Part shown: in pieces, positions 27,252 through 36,800 of the stretch
How positions within the stretch are numbered: position 1 is the first letter of the stretch
How the letters are laid out: each line of letters begins with the position of its first letter
Assembly (NCBI GenBank): GCA_016930085.1
Contig: JAFGHO010000061.1
Coordinates: 45,038 to 109,037, forward strand
DNA length: 64,000 bases
From: Spirochaetales bacterium
GTDB taxonomy: Bacteria > Spirochaetota > Spirochaetia > SZUA-6 > JAFGRV01
Reading direction: 5' to 3'
Program-made: the position numbers and the translations under genes
The notes under the pieces: generated by a model
What the model saw: the letters and a program-made list of their open reading frames with translations, nothing else
What the model was told of the DNA's origin: nothing
Database searches by the model: none

Positions 27252-27397
27252 GTTTCCCCTCCTTATTTATTGTTAACAACAATACTATTCATAAGTGTAT
27301 TACATAATAAAAAAATATCAAGTAAAAGATATAAAAGAAGTATTTTCAAAAAAAAGCGATAATTGAAAACCGATAGATATATATTCTCCGGGACAGC

Positions 27398-27426
27398 TTG
27401 TCATTATCCGGCGTTTCCTGTATATT
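27398..27426 (+). promoter_or_regulatory. Probable sigma-70 promoter of nifJ
   Basis: TTGTCA (27398-27403), 17-base spacer, TATATT (27421-27426), 52 bases before the ATG, with AGAGGA as ribosome site. The divergent region also has a TTGTTAACAA palindrome (27270-27279) close to the sixA start, which could be a redox-regulator half-site. Confidence 0.55.
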
Positions 27427-27478
27427 TATTTAAAAGTGTCTATTCACATCAAATTTTACAATAATAAGAGGAAATATC

Positions 27479-30400
27479 ATGAGTAGAAAAAATGTTACAA
27501 TTGACGGTAATTCTGCTGTTGCCTATGTCGCGCACGCAACAAATGAAGTGATTGCCATTTACCCGATTACCCCCTCGTCATCCATGGGGGAGATGGCGGA
27601 TATGTATTCGGCGGAAGGCAGAAAGAATATCTGGGGTACCGTCCCGATTGTGGCGGAACTGCAATCCGAAGGAGGGGCTTCGGGCGCGGTCCATGGCGCC
27701 CTTACCACCGGGGCCCTTACCACCACCTTTACCGCTTCCCAGGGCCTCCTTCTCATGCTCCCGAACATGTTCAAGATAGCGGGTGAGTTGACATCGACGG
27801 TCTTTCATATTTCCGCGCGTTCGGTCGCCTGCCAGGCACTCTCCATTTTCGGTGACCATACCGATGTCATGGCGGCCAGATCCACGGGATTCGGCCTCAT
27901 CGCCTCCAACAGCGTCCAGGAAGCCATGGACATGGCCCTCATCGCACAGGCCGCGACCCTTGAAGCACGGGTTCCTTTCCTTCATTTTTTCGACGGATTC
28001 AGGACATCTTCCGAAATCCAGAAGGTCGAGGAACTCACTCTCGACGATATGAAATCGATGATTCCCGATGAACTCGTCCACCGGCACAGGATGCTGGGTT
28101 TGAATCCGGAGCGGCCTTCGATCAAGGGAACATCGCAGAATCCCGATGTCTTTTTTGCCGCGCGGGAAACAGTGAACAAATATTACCTGGCGACACCCGC
28201 GATCGTCGAAGGCGTCATGAAAAAATTCGCCGAGGTCGTCGGACGGGAATACGGACTGTTCGATTATGTCGGTGCACCGGATGCCGAAAGAATTGCCATT
28301 CTTATGGGAAGCGGCGCGGAAACGATGGAAGAGACCGTCGAATATCTTGCCGGAAAAGGAGAAAAGGTCGGTCTCATCAAGGTGAGACTCTACCGTCCGT
28401 TCAGTATCGGGCATTTTATCGCCGCTTTACCGAAAAGCGTGAAGGCGATTGCCGTTTTGGACAGGACAAAGGAACCCGGATCACTCGGTGAACCCATGTA
28501 TGAAGACGTCAGGACCGCGATCGGTGAGGCGATGGCGGGCGGACAGCTTTCCAGACAGGATTATCCTGTCGTTGTCGGCGGACGATACGGCCTCGGTTCG
28601 AACGAATTCAATCCGGGCATGGCAAAGGCGGTCCTTGACAATCTGAAATCATCGACGCCGAAAAATCATTTTACCATCGGTATCCATGACGATGTGACAA
28701 ACACCAGCCTCGAATGGGATAATGACTTCTCCACGGAAGCCGAGGGCGTTCACCGGGCGATGTTTTACGGCCTCGGTTCGGACGGAACGGTCGGCGCGAA
28801 CAAAAACTCGATCAAGATCATCGGAAAGGCCACTGACAACTATGCCCAGGGCTATTTTGTCTACGACTCGAAAAAGGCCGGCGCGATCACGATTTCCCAC
28901 CTCAGGTTCGGGAAAAAACAGATTAAGAGCACGTATCTCATACAAAAGTCGAATTTCCTTGCTTGTCACAAATTCAGCTTCCTCGAAAAATACGATATGC
29001 TCAAGCATATCGTTCCCGGCGGGACCTTCCTTCTCAATACCCACTATTCGAAAGACGAGATATGGGACAATATCCCCGCTGAAGTCCAGAAGCATATTGT
29101 CGGGAAGAAACTCAGATTCTACATCATCAATGCCATGGATCTCGCCGACAAGATCGGTCTCGGCGGAAGGATCAATACGATCATGCAGACCGCTTTCTTT
29201 CTCATCTCCGGCGTCCTCCCGGAAGACGAGGCATTGAAACTCATCAAGAAGGCCGTCGAGAACACCTACGGCCACAAGGGTTCGGACATTGTGACGAAAA
29301 ACATGATGGCGATCGAATCGGCAAAAGACAATATCGTCAGGGTCGATTATCCGGAGAAGGTAACCAGCTCCCTTCGCATACAATCACCGGTTCCCGAAGA
29401 TGCCCCTGATTTCGTAAAGGAAGTCACCGGCATGATCATTTCCCAGAAGGGAACCGAAATTCCGGTTTCAAAACTTCCTGATGACGGGACATACCCTTCG
29501 GGTACCACCCAATACGAAAAGCGGAATATCGCGGAAGAGATCCCGGTCTGGGAGCCCGATGTCTGCATCCAGTGCGGTGAATGTTCGCTGGTCTGTCCCC
29601 ACGGAGTCATCAGACTGAAAATATACGATGAGGGGGCGCTCAAGAATCCGCCTTCCACATTCAAACATACCGAGGCAAAAGGAAAAGAGTACGCGGGGAA
29701 ACGCTTTACCATACAGGTCTCCCCTGAAGACTGTACCGGCTGCGGCGCCTGCGTCTTCTCGTGTCCCGCACACAAAAAGGACGCAGAGGGAAACAAGACG
29801 GAGGAAAAAGCGATCAACCTCAAGCCCCAGCCGCCGCTGCGTGAAGAGGAATCGAAAAACTGGAATTACTTCCTCTCGCTCCCGGACACCGATCCCCTCA
29901 CGATCAAGCGTAACACGGTCAAGGGCTCGCAGCTCATTCCGCCGCTATTCGAGTTTTCCGGCGCGTGCGCGGGCTGCGGTGAAACGCCGTACGTGAAGCT
30001 GCTTTCGCAGCTTTTCGGCGACAGGGCGATCATCGCCAACGCGACGGGGTGTTCCTCCATCTATGGCGGCAATCTCCCCACCACCCCCTATACCAAACGC
30101 CGGGACGGGAGGGGGCCTTCCTGGTCGAACTCCCTGTTCGAGGACGCGGCCGAGTTCGGATTCGGCATGCGGCTTTCGAGCGATAAATTGAATCAGTATG
30201 CCCTCGAACTGGTCGAACAGGCCATCCGGGCCGGGGGACCGTCAAAAGACCTCCTGACCGCCATTTTGAACAACAAACAGGAAAGCCAGGAAGAAATTGA
30301 AACCCAACGGACGAATGTGGGCAAACTCAAGGAAGAACTTAAAAATTCAACCTCCGGCGGGGCGAAGGAACTCCTTTCCGTCGCCGATTATCTGATCCGG

Positions 30401-31048
30401 CGCTCCGTCTGGGTTCTGGGCGGCGACGGCTGGGCGTACGATATCGGTTACGGCGGCCTCGATCACGTCATCGCCTCCGGGCGGAACGTGAACATCCTCT
30501 GCCTCGACACCGAGGTCTATTCGAACACGGGCGGGCAGATGTCCAAGGCGACGCCGGTGGGCGCGATCGCGAGGTTCGCGGCAAGCGGGAAACCGATATC
30601 GAAAAAAGACCTCGGTATGATGGCGATGAGTTACGGCTACGTGTACGTCGCCCGTGTCGCCATGGGCGCCAACAAAATGCAGACGATCAAGGCCTTTAAC
30701 GAAGCGGAAAACTACGACGGGCCGTCACTGATTATCGCATACAGCCACTGTATCGCGCACGGGATCAACATGACAAAGGGAATGAACGAACAGAAACTCG
30801 CGGTCGATTCGGGAATGTGGACGCTTTTCCGGTACGACCCCAGGCGCGCGGCGGAAGGCAAGAACCCGCTCTCACTCGATTCCAGGGAACCCTCGGTCGA
30901 TGTCGCCGACTATATGTACAACGAAATCAGATTCAGGTCGCTGAAGCAAATCGAGCCGGAACGGGCCGAAAAATTACTCAACCAGGCCCGCACGGACGCG
31001 AAGCAGCGGTACCAGCAATACAAATATCTCGCGGACAGGCCGTTCTGA
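27479..31048 (+). CDS. nifJ: Pyruvate:ferredoxin (flavodoxin) oxidoreductase
   Basis: A 1,189-residue single-chain PFOR, the normal length. It oxidises pyruvate with CoA to acetyl-CoA, CO2 and reduced ferredoxin, the central step of anaerobic fermentation. Domains in order: pyrimidine-binding (ITPSSSMGE near 35), domain II, gamma domain (HLRFGKKQIKS near 478), 2[4Fe-4S] domain (CIQCGECSLVCP about 695 and CTGCGACVFSCP about 751), and TPP domain (GDGWAYDIGYGGLDHV about 982). The cluster-proximal cysteines appear in CAGCGETPY. It is monocistronic with its own promoter. A flavodoxin-like gene lies 446 bases downstream. Confidence 0.98.
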   Translation: MSRKNVTIDGNSAVAYVAHATNEVIAIYPITPSSSMGEMADMYSAEGRKNIWGTVPIVAELQSEGGASGAVHGALTTGALTTTFTASQGLLLMLPNMFKIAGELTSTVFHISARSVACQALSIFGDHTDVMAARSTGFGLIASNSVQEAMDMALIAQAATLEARVPFLHFFDGFRTSSEIQKVEELTLDDMKSMIPDELVHRHRMLGLNPERPSIKGTSQNPDVFFAARETVNKYYLATPAIVEGVMKKFAEVVGREYGLFDYVGAPDAERIAILMGSGAETMEETVEYLAGKGEKVGLIKVRLYRPFSIGHFIAALPKSVKAIAVLDRTKEPGSLGEPMYEDVRTAIGEAMAGGQLSRQDYPVVVGGRYGLGSNEFNPGMAKAVLDNLKSSTPKNHFTIGIHDDVTNTSLEWDNDFSTEAEGVHRAMFYGLGSDGTVGANKNSIKIIGKATDNYAQGYFVYDSKKAGAITISHLRFGKKQIKSTYLIQKSNFLACHKFSFLEKYDMLKHIVPGGTFLLNTHYSKDEIWDNIPAEVQKHIVGKKLRFYIINAMDLADKIGLGGRINTIMQTAFFLISGVLPEDEALKLIKKAVENTYGHKGSDIVTKNMMAIESAKDNIVRVDYPEKVTSSLRIQSPVPEDAPDFVKEVTGMIISQKGTEIPVSKLPDDGTYPSGTTQYEKRNIAEEIPVWEPDVCIQCGECSLVCPHGVIRLKIYDEGALKNPPSTFKHTEAKGKEYAGKRFTIQVSPEDCTGCGACVFSCPAHKKDAEGNKTEEKAINLKPQPPLREEESKNWNYFLSLPDTDPLTIKRNTVKGSQLIPPLFEFSGACAGCGETPYVKLLSQLFGDRAIIANATGCSSIYGGNLPTTPYTKRRDGRGPSWSNSLFEDAAEFGFGMRLSSDKLNQYALELVEQAIRAGGPSKDLLTAILNNKQESQEEIETQRTNVGKLKEELKNSTSGGAKELLSVADYLIRRSVWVLGGDGWAYDIGYGGLDHVIASGRNVNILCLDTEVYSNTGGQMSKATPVGAIARFAASGKPISKKDLGMMAMSYGYVYVARVAMGANKMQTIKAFNEAENYDGPSLIIAYSHCIAHGINMTKGMNEQKLAVDSGMWTLFRYDPRRAAEGKNPLSLDSREPSVDVADYMYNEIRFRSLKQIEPERAEKLLNQARTDAKQRYQQYKYLADRPF

Positions 31049-31430
31049 ATGACGATAAGATGAATGCAAAGCCGTACCGCGAACTGCCGGGAATCGAAAT
31101 ATCGATTGCAGGAGAAGCCGGATCGCCCTTGACGAACGAGAGGACCGCACCGTAATCCCCTTCAAAAAACGGCGTCAATATCACATCAAAGGTATAACGC
31201 TCGTACGGGGGAACGGTTACCGGGAAATACGCCGTATGGCTGAAAACGCAGGCGTTGCACTTACGCAGGACAAACGTATACATGGGACCAGCCGCGCCCC
31301 CCTTCACCCCGGAGGAATATATACGAACGGGCTGTGTGAATATCGTCAATTCCTCCCGGGCCAACCGGCCGGGAGGTATTCGCCCCGAAACCGATACCAT
31401 CACCATCCCGTTGATATATCCCAAAAGCAC
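30978..31430 (-). pseudogene. Possible fragment of an ASH/HYDIN-like domain gene (gap 31049-31494)
   Basis: On the minus strand about residues 30-125 of this frame read like one ASH/choice-of-anchor-D beta domain. Note ELTIFTQPVRIYS, VTVPPYERYTFDV, FFEGDYGAVLSF and GDPASPAIDISIPG, a good match to the pattern of Pro-Pro turn, TF-V, and DP-x-x-P. No signal peptide or convincing ribosome site is seen and the frame runs 71 bases into the nifJ 3' end. It is probably a remnant of a larger gene. Nothing else is supported in this gap. Confidence 0.35.
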
Positions 31431-31494
31431 TCCGGATCATATTTTTTCCGAAATCCCTTGCCCATACGTAACGAGTTCAGGTATTGTATACCGT

Positions 31495-32013
31495 ATGAAA
31501 ACACTTATCGTATATTTTTCTCTGAGCGGAAGAACGAGGCGCGTCGCCGAAAGGATAAAGGCCCATATCACCAACACGGAGGCCGATATCGGGGAATACC
31601 GGTACACCGAATCCTTCAGGGTATATTTGTCCGACCTCGAGGCTATACGAAAAGGAATTCTCACCCATTTCGAATACAACAGAAAGTTCGAGGACCTCTC
31701 GCCATACGATGTGGTCATGCTTGGAACGCCGGTCCATGGCGCCCAATACGCCCCCGTATTCAGGCATTTTTTCTCGAACGCCCGCAACATGAACGGCAAA
31801 CGGTTCATCCTTTTTAGCACGTGCAGGTTCATTCCGGGCAACGCACTTCCTGACATGCAGTCGGAAATAGAGAAAAAGGGCGGTATTGTACTGAAAAGCA
31901 GGACATTCAAAGGATTTTTTTTCATAAAAACGGCGGACGTCGACGCATTTATCGAAGAGGTGAACGGGGAACCGGATGAAAGATACAAACGGAACAAAAA
32001 CGGGCCCGCTTAA
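31495..32013 (+). CDS. Flavodoxin-like protein
   Basis: 172 residues from ATG 31495, where the flavodoxin fold begins (KTLIVYFSLSGRTRRVAE). The phosphate-binding loop FSLSGRTRR corresponds to the FMN-binding T/S-x-T-G-N-T motif, and VVMLGTPVHGAQYAP to the 60s loop. A Cys-containing FSTCRF resembles flavodoxin-like FMN domains of the WrbA/ArsH-neighbouring group. It overlaps the start of the ABC exporter by 38 bases, so the two genes are coupled. Use as an electron carrier with NifJ is possible but not shown. Confidence 0.75.
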   Translation: MKTLIVYFSLSGRTRRVAERIKAHITNTEADIGEYRYTESFRVYLSDLEAIRKGILTHFEYNRKFEDLSPYDVVMLGTPVHGAQYAPVFRHFFSNARNMNGKRFILFSTCRFIPGNALPDMQSEIEKKGGIVLKSRTFKGFFFIKTADVDAFIEEVNGEPDERYKRNKNGPA

Positions 32014-33748
32014 AAAACATATCATTGCCTCTCGTGGGAAGGTCCTTCTCGCTTCTCTTTTTTCGGTTTTGAACAAACTCTTCGATCTTGCCCCGCCTTT
32101 TCTGATCGGGGCGGCCGTGGACATCGCGGTGCGGAGAAGCGGATCGTTTCTGGGTGCCATGGGGATTCGTGACGCGGTCACCCAGTTCATCATTTTAGGG
32201 GTTGCCACCCTCGTCATCTGGATCATGGAGTCGATATTCGAATACCTCTACAAAATCACCTGGCAGAACCTCGCCCAGCATATCCAGCACGCGTTGAGAA
32301 AAGAGACCTACGATCACATCCAGACCCTCGAAATGGCCTTTTTCGAAGACAACAAGACGGGCGGCATTATGGCGATCCTGAACAACGATATCAACCAGCT
32401 CGAGCGTTTCCTCAACAGCGGGATCAATGACATTATCCAGGTCACCGTCACCGTGACGGTTATATCATCAGCCTTTTTCTTTCTCTCCCCCCAGATCGCA
32501 TGGATGGCGATGCTGCCGGTTCCTTTTCTTATATTCTTTTCGATCAACTACCAGAATTTTCTCAAACCCAAATACCGCGATGTGCGGGAAAAAGTCGGCA
32601 TCCTGAACGGCATTCTCTCGAACAACCTGACCGGTATGGCGACGATTAAAAGCTATGTAGCCGAATCGTATGAAAGCGAACGCGTGGTAGCGATCTCAAA
32701 GGAATACATGAAGTCGAACAGACATGCAATCGCTTTCAGCGCCGGATTCGTTCCCCTCATCCGTATGATCATCGTGATCGGTTTTTTCCTCATGCTCGTC
32801 TTCGGGGGTCTCCGGACCCTTTCGGGGAACCTCGAGATCGCCGCATACAGCGCCATGGTCTTTCTTACCCAACGGCTGCTCTGGCCGCTTACAAGGCTGG
32901 GGGATACCCTCGATCTTTTCCAGCGCTCAATGGCGTCCGCTTCGAGAATTCAGTCGCTGCTCGTTCGTGAAAGCGGCATACGAGGCGGGACCCGCCGGCT
33001 CGAAACGGACGATGTGAAAGGCGGCATCCATTTTCATCATGTCGGTTTTTCATATAAAAACAGGGAACCTATTTTTTCCGATTTCACGGTTGAAGTCCGG
33101 CCGGGCCGGAACATCGCCTTTGTCGGCATCACGGGCGCCGGAAAAAGCACGATCGTGAAACTCCTGCTTCGCTTTTACGACCCCGACGAGGGAAAGATCG
33201 CCCTGGACGGCATCGACATTGCCGATCTCGATATCGGGGACCTCAGGCGGGCGATCGGCCTGGTCAAGCAGGACACCTTTATCATCGACGGCACTATTTT
33301 CGAAAACATCGCCTATGCGCGGCCGGAAACGCCGATGGAAGCGGTCATTGAGGCGGCAAGGATCGCGGAAATCCATGAGTTTATCGCAAACCTTCCCGAT
33401 GCCTACGACACCCTGGTCGGCGAACGGGGCCAGAAATTGAGCGGGGGCCAGCGGCAGCGGATCGCGATCGCGCGGGCGGTCCTGAAAAACCCGCCCATCC
33501 TTGTGCTTGACGAGGCGACATCGAGCGTCGACAACGAGACGGAAGCGGCGATCCAGCGTTCGCTTGAAAAAATCATCAGGGGGAGGACCACGATCATCAT
33601 CGCCCACCGGCTTTCGACAATCAGAAACGCCAACAGGATTTATGTTATCGGTGACGGGAGCATCACGGAAGCGGGAACCCACGAAGAGCTGCTCGGGCGG
33701 GGGGGATTGTATGCGAACCTCTGGAACGTCCAGACGGGAAAGCGATGA
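31976..33748 (+). CDS. ABC exporter, fused permease-ATPase (MsbA/MDR-like)
   Basis: A 590-residue half-transporter. The six-helix membrane domain spans about 15-315 (type I exporter; TWQNLAQHIQHALRKETYDHIQ is the typical coupling-helix region). The nucleotide-binding domain spans about 345-585: Walker A GITGAGKST, Q-loop VKQDTFIIDGTIFENI, signature LSGGQRQR, Walker B ILVLDEATSSVD, H-loop AHRLSTI. It probably works as a homodimer exporting lipid, peptide or drug-like substrates; the substrate is not evident. Confidence 0.93.
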   Translation: MKDTNGTKTGPLKKHIIASRGKVLLASLFSVLNKLFDLAPPFLIGAAVDIAVRRSGSFLGAMGIRDAVTQFIILGVATLVIWIMESIFEYLYKITWQNLAQHIQHALRKETYDHIQTLEMAFFEDNKTGGIMAILNNDINQLERFLNSGINDIIQVTVTVTVISSAFFFLSPQIAWMAMLPVPFLIFFSINYQNFLKPKYRDVREKVGILNGILSNNLTGMATIKSYVAESYESERVVAISKEYMKSNRHAIAFSAGFVPLIRMIIVIGFFLMLVFGGLRTLSGNLEIAAYSAMVFLTQRLLWPLTRLGDTLDLFQRSMASASRIQSLLVRESGIRGGTRRLETDDVKGGIHFHHVGFSYKNREPIFSDFTVEVRPGRNIAFVGITGAGKSTIVKLLLRFYDPDEGKIALDGIDIADLDIGDLRRAIGLVKQDTFIIDGTIFENIAYARPETPMEAVIEAARIAEIHEFIANLPDAYDTLVGERGQKLSGGQRQRIAIARAVLKNPPILVLDEATSSVDNETEAAIQRSLEKIIRGRTTIIIAHRLSTIRNANRIYVIGDGSITEAGTHEELLGRGGLYANLWNVQTGKR

Positions 33749-33873
33749 TAAAGGGACTATCGTAACCGGCGGGTTCATCTATGACGGTTTTTATAAAGAA
33801 AAACCTCAATACCTGCGCTTCGTTACCTGTTGTCGGGGAGGGCAATTCCCTGCTTTGAAGCAAACAGGATGTA

Positions 33874-36800
33874 TCACCGGACGTTTTCACCCGCGTATGA
33901 GATATAGGGAATCAGGGCCTGGTTGATATTTTTCCGGGTCCCGTCATAGGTAAGCGTGGCGACCGGGACCCCGGTGAGGGATTCGATCCGGTCCCTCATC
34001 GCTTCGGTGACAAGACCCGCGCAACAGAATGCGGGATTTGTCTGGACGAAGAGTGCTATATCGGGGTAACGGCGATGTAATGCGTAGATATTGATCAGGT
34101 TGTCGGCCGATTCGCCGGTTTGTTCGATTTTCACATTGAAATAATCGAGGGCTTCCCGATAATTGATGTTCCAATCGAACGGCTGCTCCTCGAGGATTTC
34201 GTTAAACAGCTTGAAGAATGTTTTTTCAAGCGAATCGATAATCGTGACCATGGCCTTTGCGGCAAAGGCATCGAAAAAGGTTCCCGTTCTCATCGACCGT
34301 TCGATGAAGGGATTTGCCACCAGCTTGAGGATGTCACTGAAGGGCATGGTAATGACTTCTCCCCCGTAATTCTCGATACAATGGATGAGATCCTGGTTCA
34401 TCACATCGTTGTCCCTCACATAGATATCTCCGAAGACAGCCACTTTCGGCCTTTTAGCCGGTGAAATATCGATCCCTTTAAAGAGATTGACCACCTTCCT
34501 GACATCGTCTTCCTTGTTTCTGTTTCCCAAAAACATGTTGTAGAATATCGAAAGCGATTGCCCGATTATCGTGTCCGTCATCCCCTTCTCTGTTTCATAA
34601 GGCCTTATTTTACATCCGATTTTCCTGAGCATTCCCCCGAGCATCTGGGCGAAATACGCATCGATTGCCGCCTGGATTGATATGTCTGTAAACATTATGT
34701 CTCCGATATACACTGCGACGTTTTCCATACCTTTACCGTACGATTCAAACATGCTTTTTATAAAGGAAGGATAAAGCTTTATATTACAGGCGAGATCGGA
34801 ATCGAACATCCATAAAACAGTCTGCCGGGGATCGAGATGATGTGTCGTCATATAGTCGAGATAACTCTGGATGATAATATTGACGGGAATACACATACCC
34901 GTATTTGAACGAGGTCCCAGCTGAATTGCATGTTCGGAAAGCTCGACCATACGTGCATCGATTCCCTCCTTTATCAATACCGCCTCGATGAGGCGGGAAG
35001 CAATGGGGTCCCAGCAGGGGAAAAGAAGGGTTTTTCCCTTTATTCGTTTATCGATTACAGGGACAACAGGGAGGCCGGTATTCCGCTGTACCGCCTTATC
35101 CGTCCGTGCAAAGTGGTTTCTGAAGGAACGTACCGCGGCCTCTATCCTGGTTTCATATCCGACGCCGGAACCATGTTCGTCAAGCTGCAGAATGAGGTAA
35201 GGTTTTTGATACCGGTCCATAATCCGTTTGAAATATTCAATGGCAAAGGAATCCGGGCCGCATTTGAATGAGGTGATATACACCGGATACAACCCCTTTG
35301 TTTTTGCCGCGATGACTGCCGATTCGAGTATTTTCGATGCATAATACCAATGAAAGGCTTTTAACAGATCCTCAATCTCCTCCGTATCTTCTTTGGAAAA
35401 TGTAAGCATATCCTGGTAAAAGGTTTTAATTTCAAGGCTTTCAAAAAAATCCGGGATACCCTTATTCATATTTTTTTCAAGTATCGTATACGGCCTTCCG
35501 ATGAATAAAACACTTATGTCGCTTGTTCTATCGAACTCCCGTTTAAAGATGTTCTTCAATCGCTCTCTGCGTTCGTTCATGAAATCCAAAGCCCGCTGAT
35601 AGGCAAAATAAACGGACCAATAGGTGCAGTTGATAAGAGGTTTAAGAATTTTATATAATTCGGCTGCCGTATTGAAGTGCCTTGTGTCGATAACCGGCAT
35701 AATGATTCTGCCTTCAAGGCGAAGGCCGGTTATCGATGCGGCAAGCGAGGAAGCGAACTGGGAGTAATAACAATACTGCCGTATTTTCTCTTTCTCTTTG
35801 TTCCTGTTCTCGAGATAGACCGGCAGGAAAATATAATCGGCTTTTTCGGAAAGATATTTCACATGGCCGAAATAGGCCGAAACAGGCGCGCAAAACTCAC
35901 CTCCCGCAATTCTTTTGCCGATTGCTATCGGTTCTTTTACTGTTTCGCTTGAAACGACCTTCATCCCGAGGGTATTGAAGAAATGTTCCCATATAGTCAG
36001 TTCTTCGGATAAAAAAAGTGCACGGGGTATTCCGATTGTTTTTACCGACCTGTATTGTATAGGTGCGTGTGATTTCGAGAATACCTTTCTGTATTCATCC
36101 ACGAGATTGAAAACATTCTTTTTATTGTTGACATATCGTTTTGTGTCGGCGTCCCTTCCGCATAAAAAACCGAAGACAACGGTTACGCCCTGTACAATAA
36201 CCTTGTTGATTTTACATTTGTTGAGACATAATCCGCAGACATCCGTTTCAAATGGAATTTCTTCTTTATAAAGGCCGATTCCCCTGAATTTGGATCCTGT
36301 TATTTTATTTTCAGCCAGAATCAAAGCGCATCCGAGTGCCCCGGTGACATGGCAGTATTTTGAGACGAAAATGGGTTTTTGCAGTTTTTGTTCGAATGCC
36401 GCAACAAGCGCCTTGTTTTTGGCCGTTGCCCCCTGAAAGCATATTTTCTTTCCGATATGCGCTTCAACAGAGACTTTGGTGAGGTAATTTTCTCTTACCG
36501 AATGAAGGACGGAAGCGAGTACTTCATCGACCGAATACCCTGAAACGAGATAATGATTGATATCCCGCTCCATAAAAACCGTACACCGGTCGCTTGCAAG
36601 GGGTGACGGGGTATTCATGGCCCGCCGGGAATATTCTGTAAGGGGGCAACCGAGTTTTTCCGCCTGTTCCTCGATAAAACTGCCGGTCCCAGCCGCACAC
36701 ACATTGTTCATGACCGAAAACGTGACCATACCGTTGTTCAACGTGGTGAACTTCGAATCCTGGCCGCCTATTTCGATAATCGTGTCAACCTCGGGATCGA

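Noticed and set aside
27270..27279. TTGTTAACAA as a Rex operator
   Set aside because: Too short, lacks the two spaced half-sites, and sits nearer sixA than nifJ; recorded only as a note.
27578..28414. Minus-strand frame opposite nifJ
   Set aside because: nifJ is certain here; the antisense frame has no domain or ribosome site.
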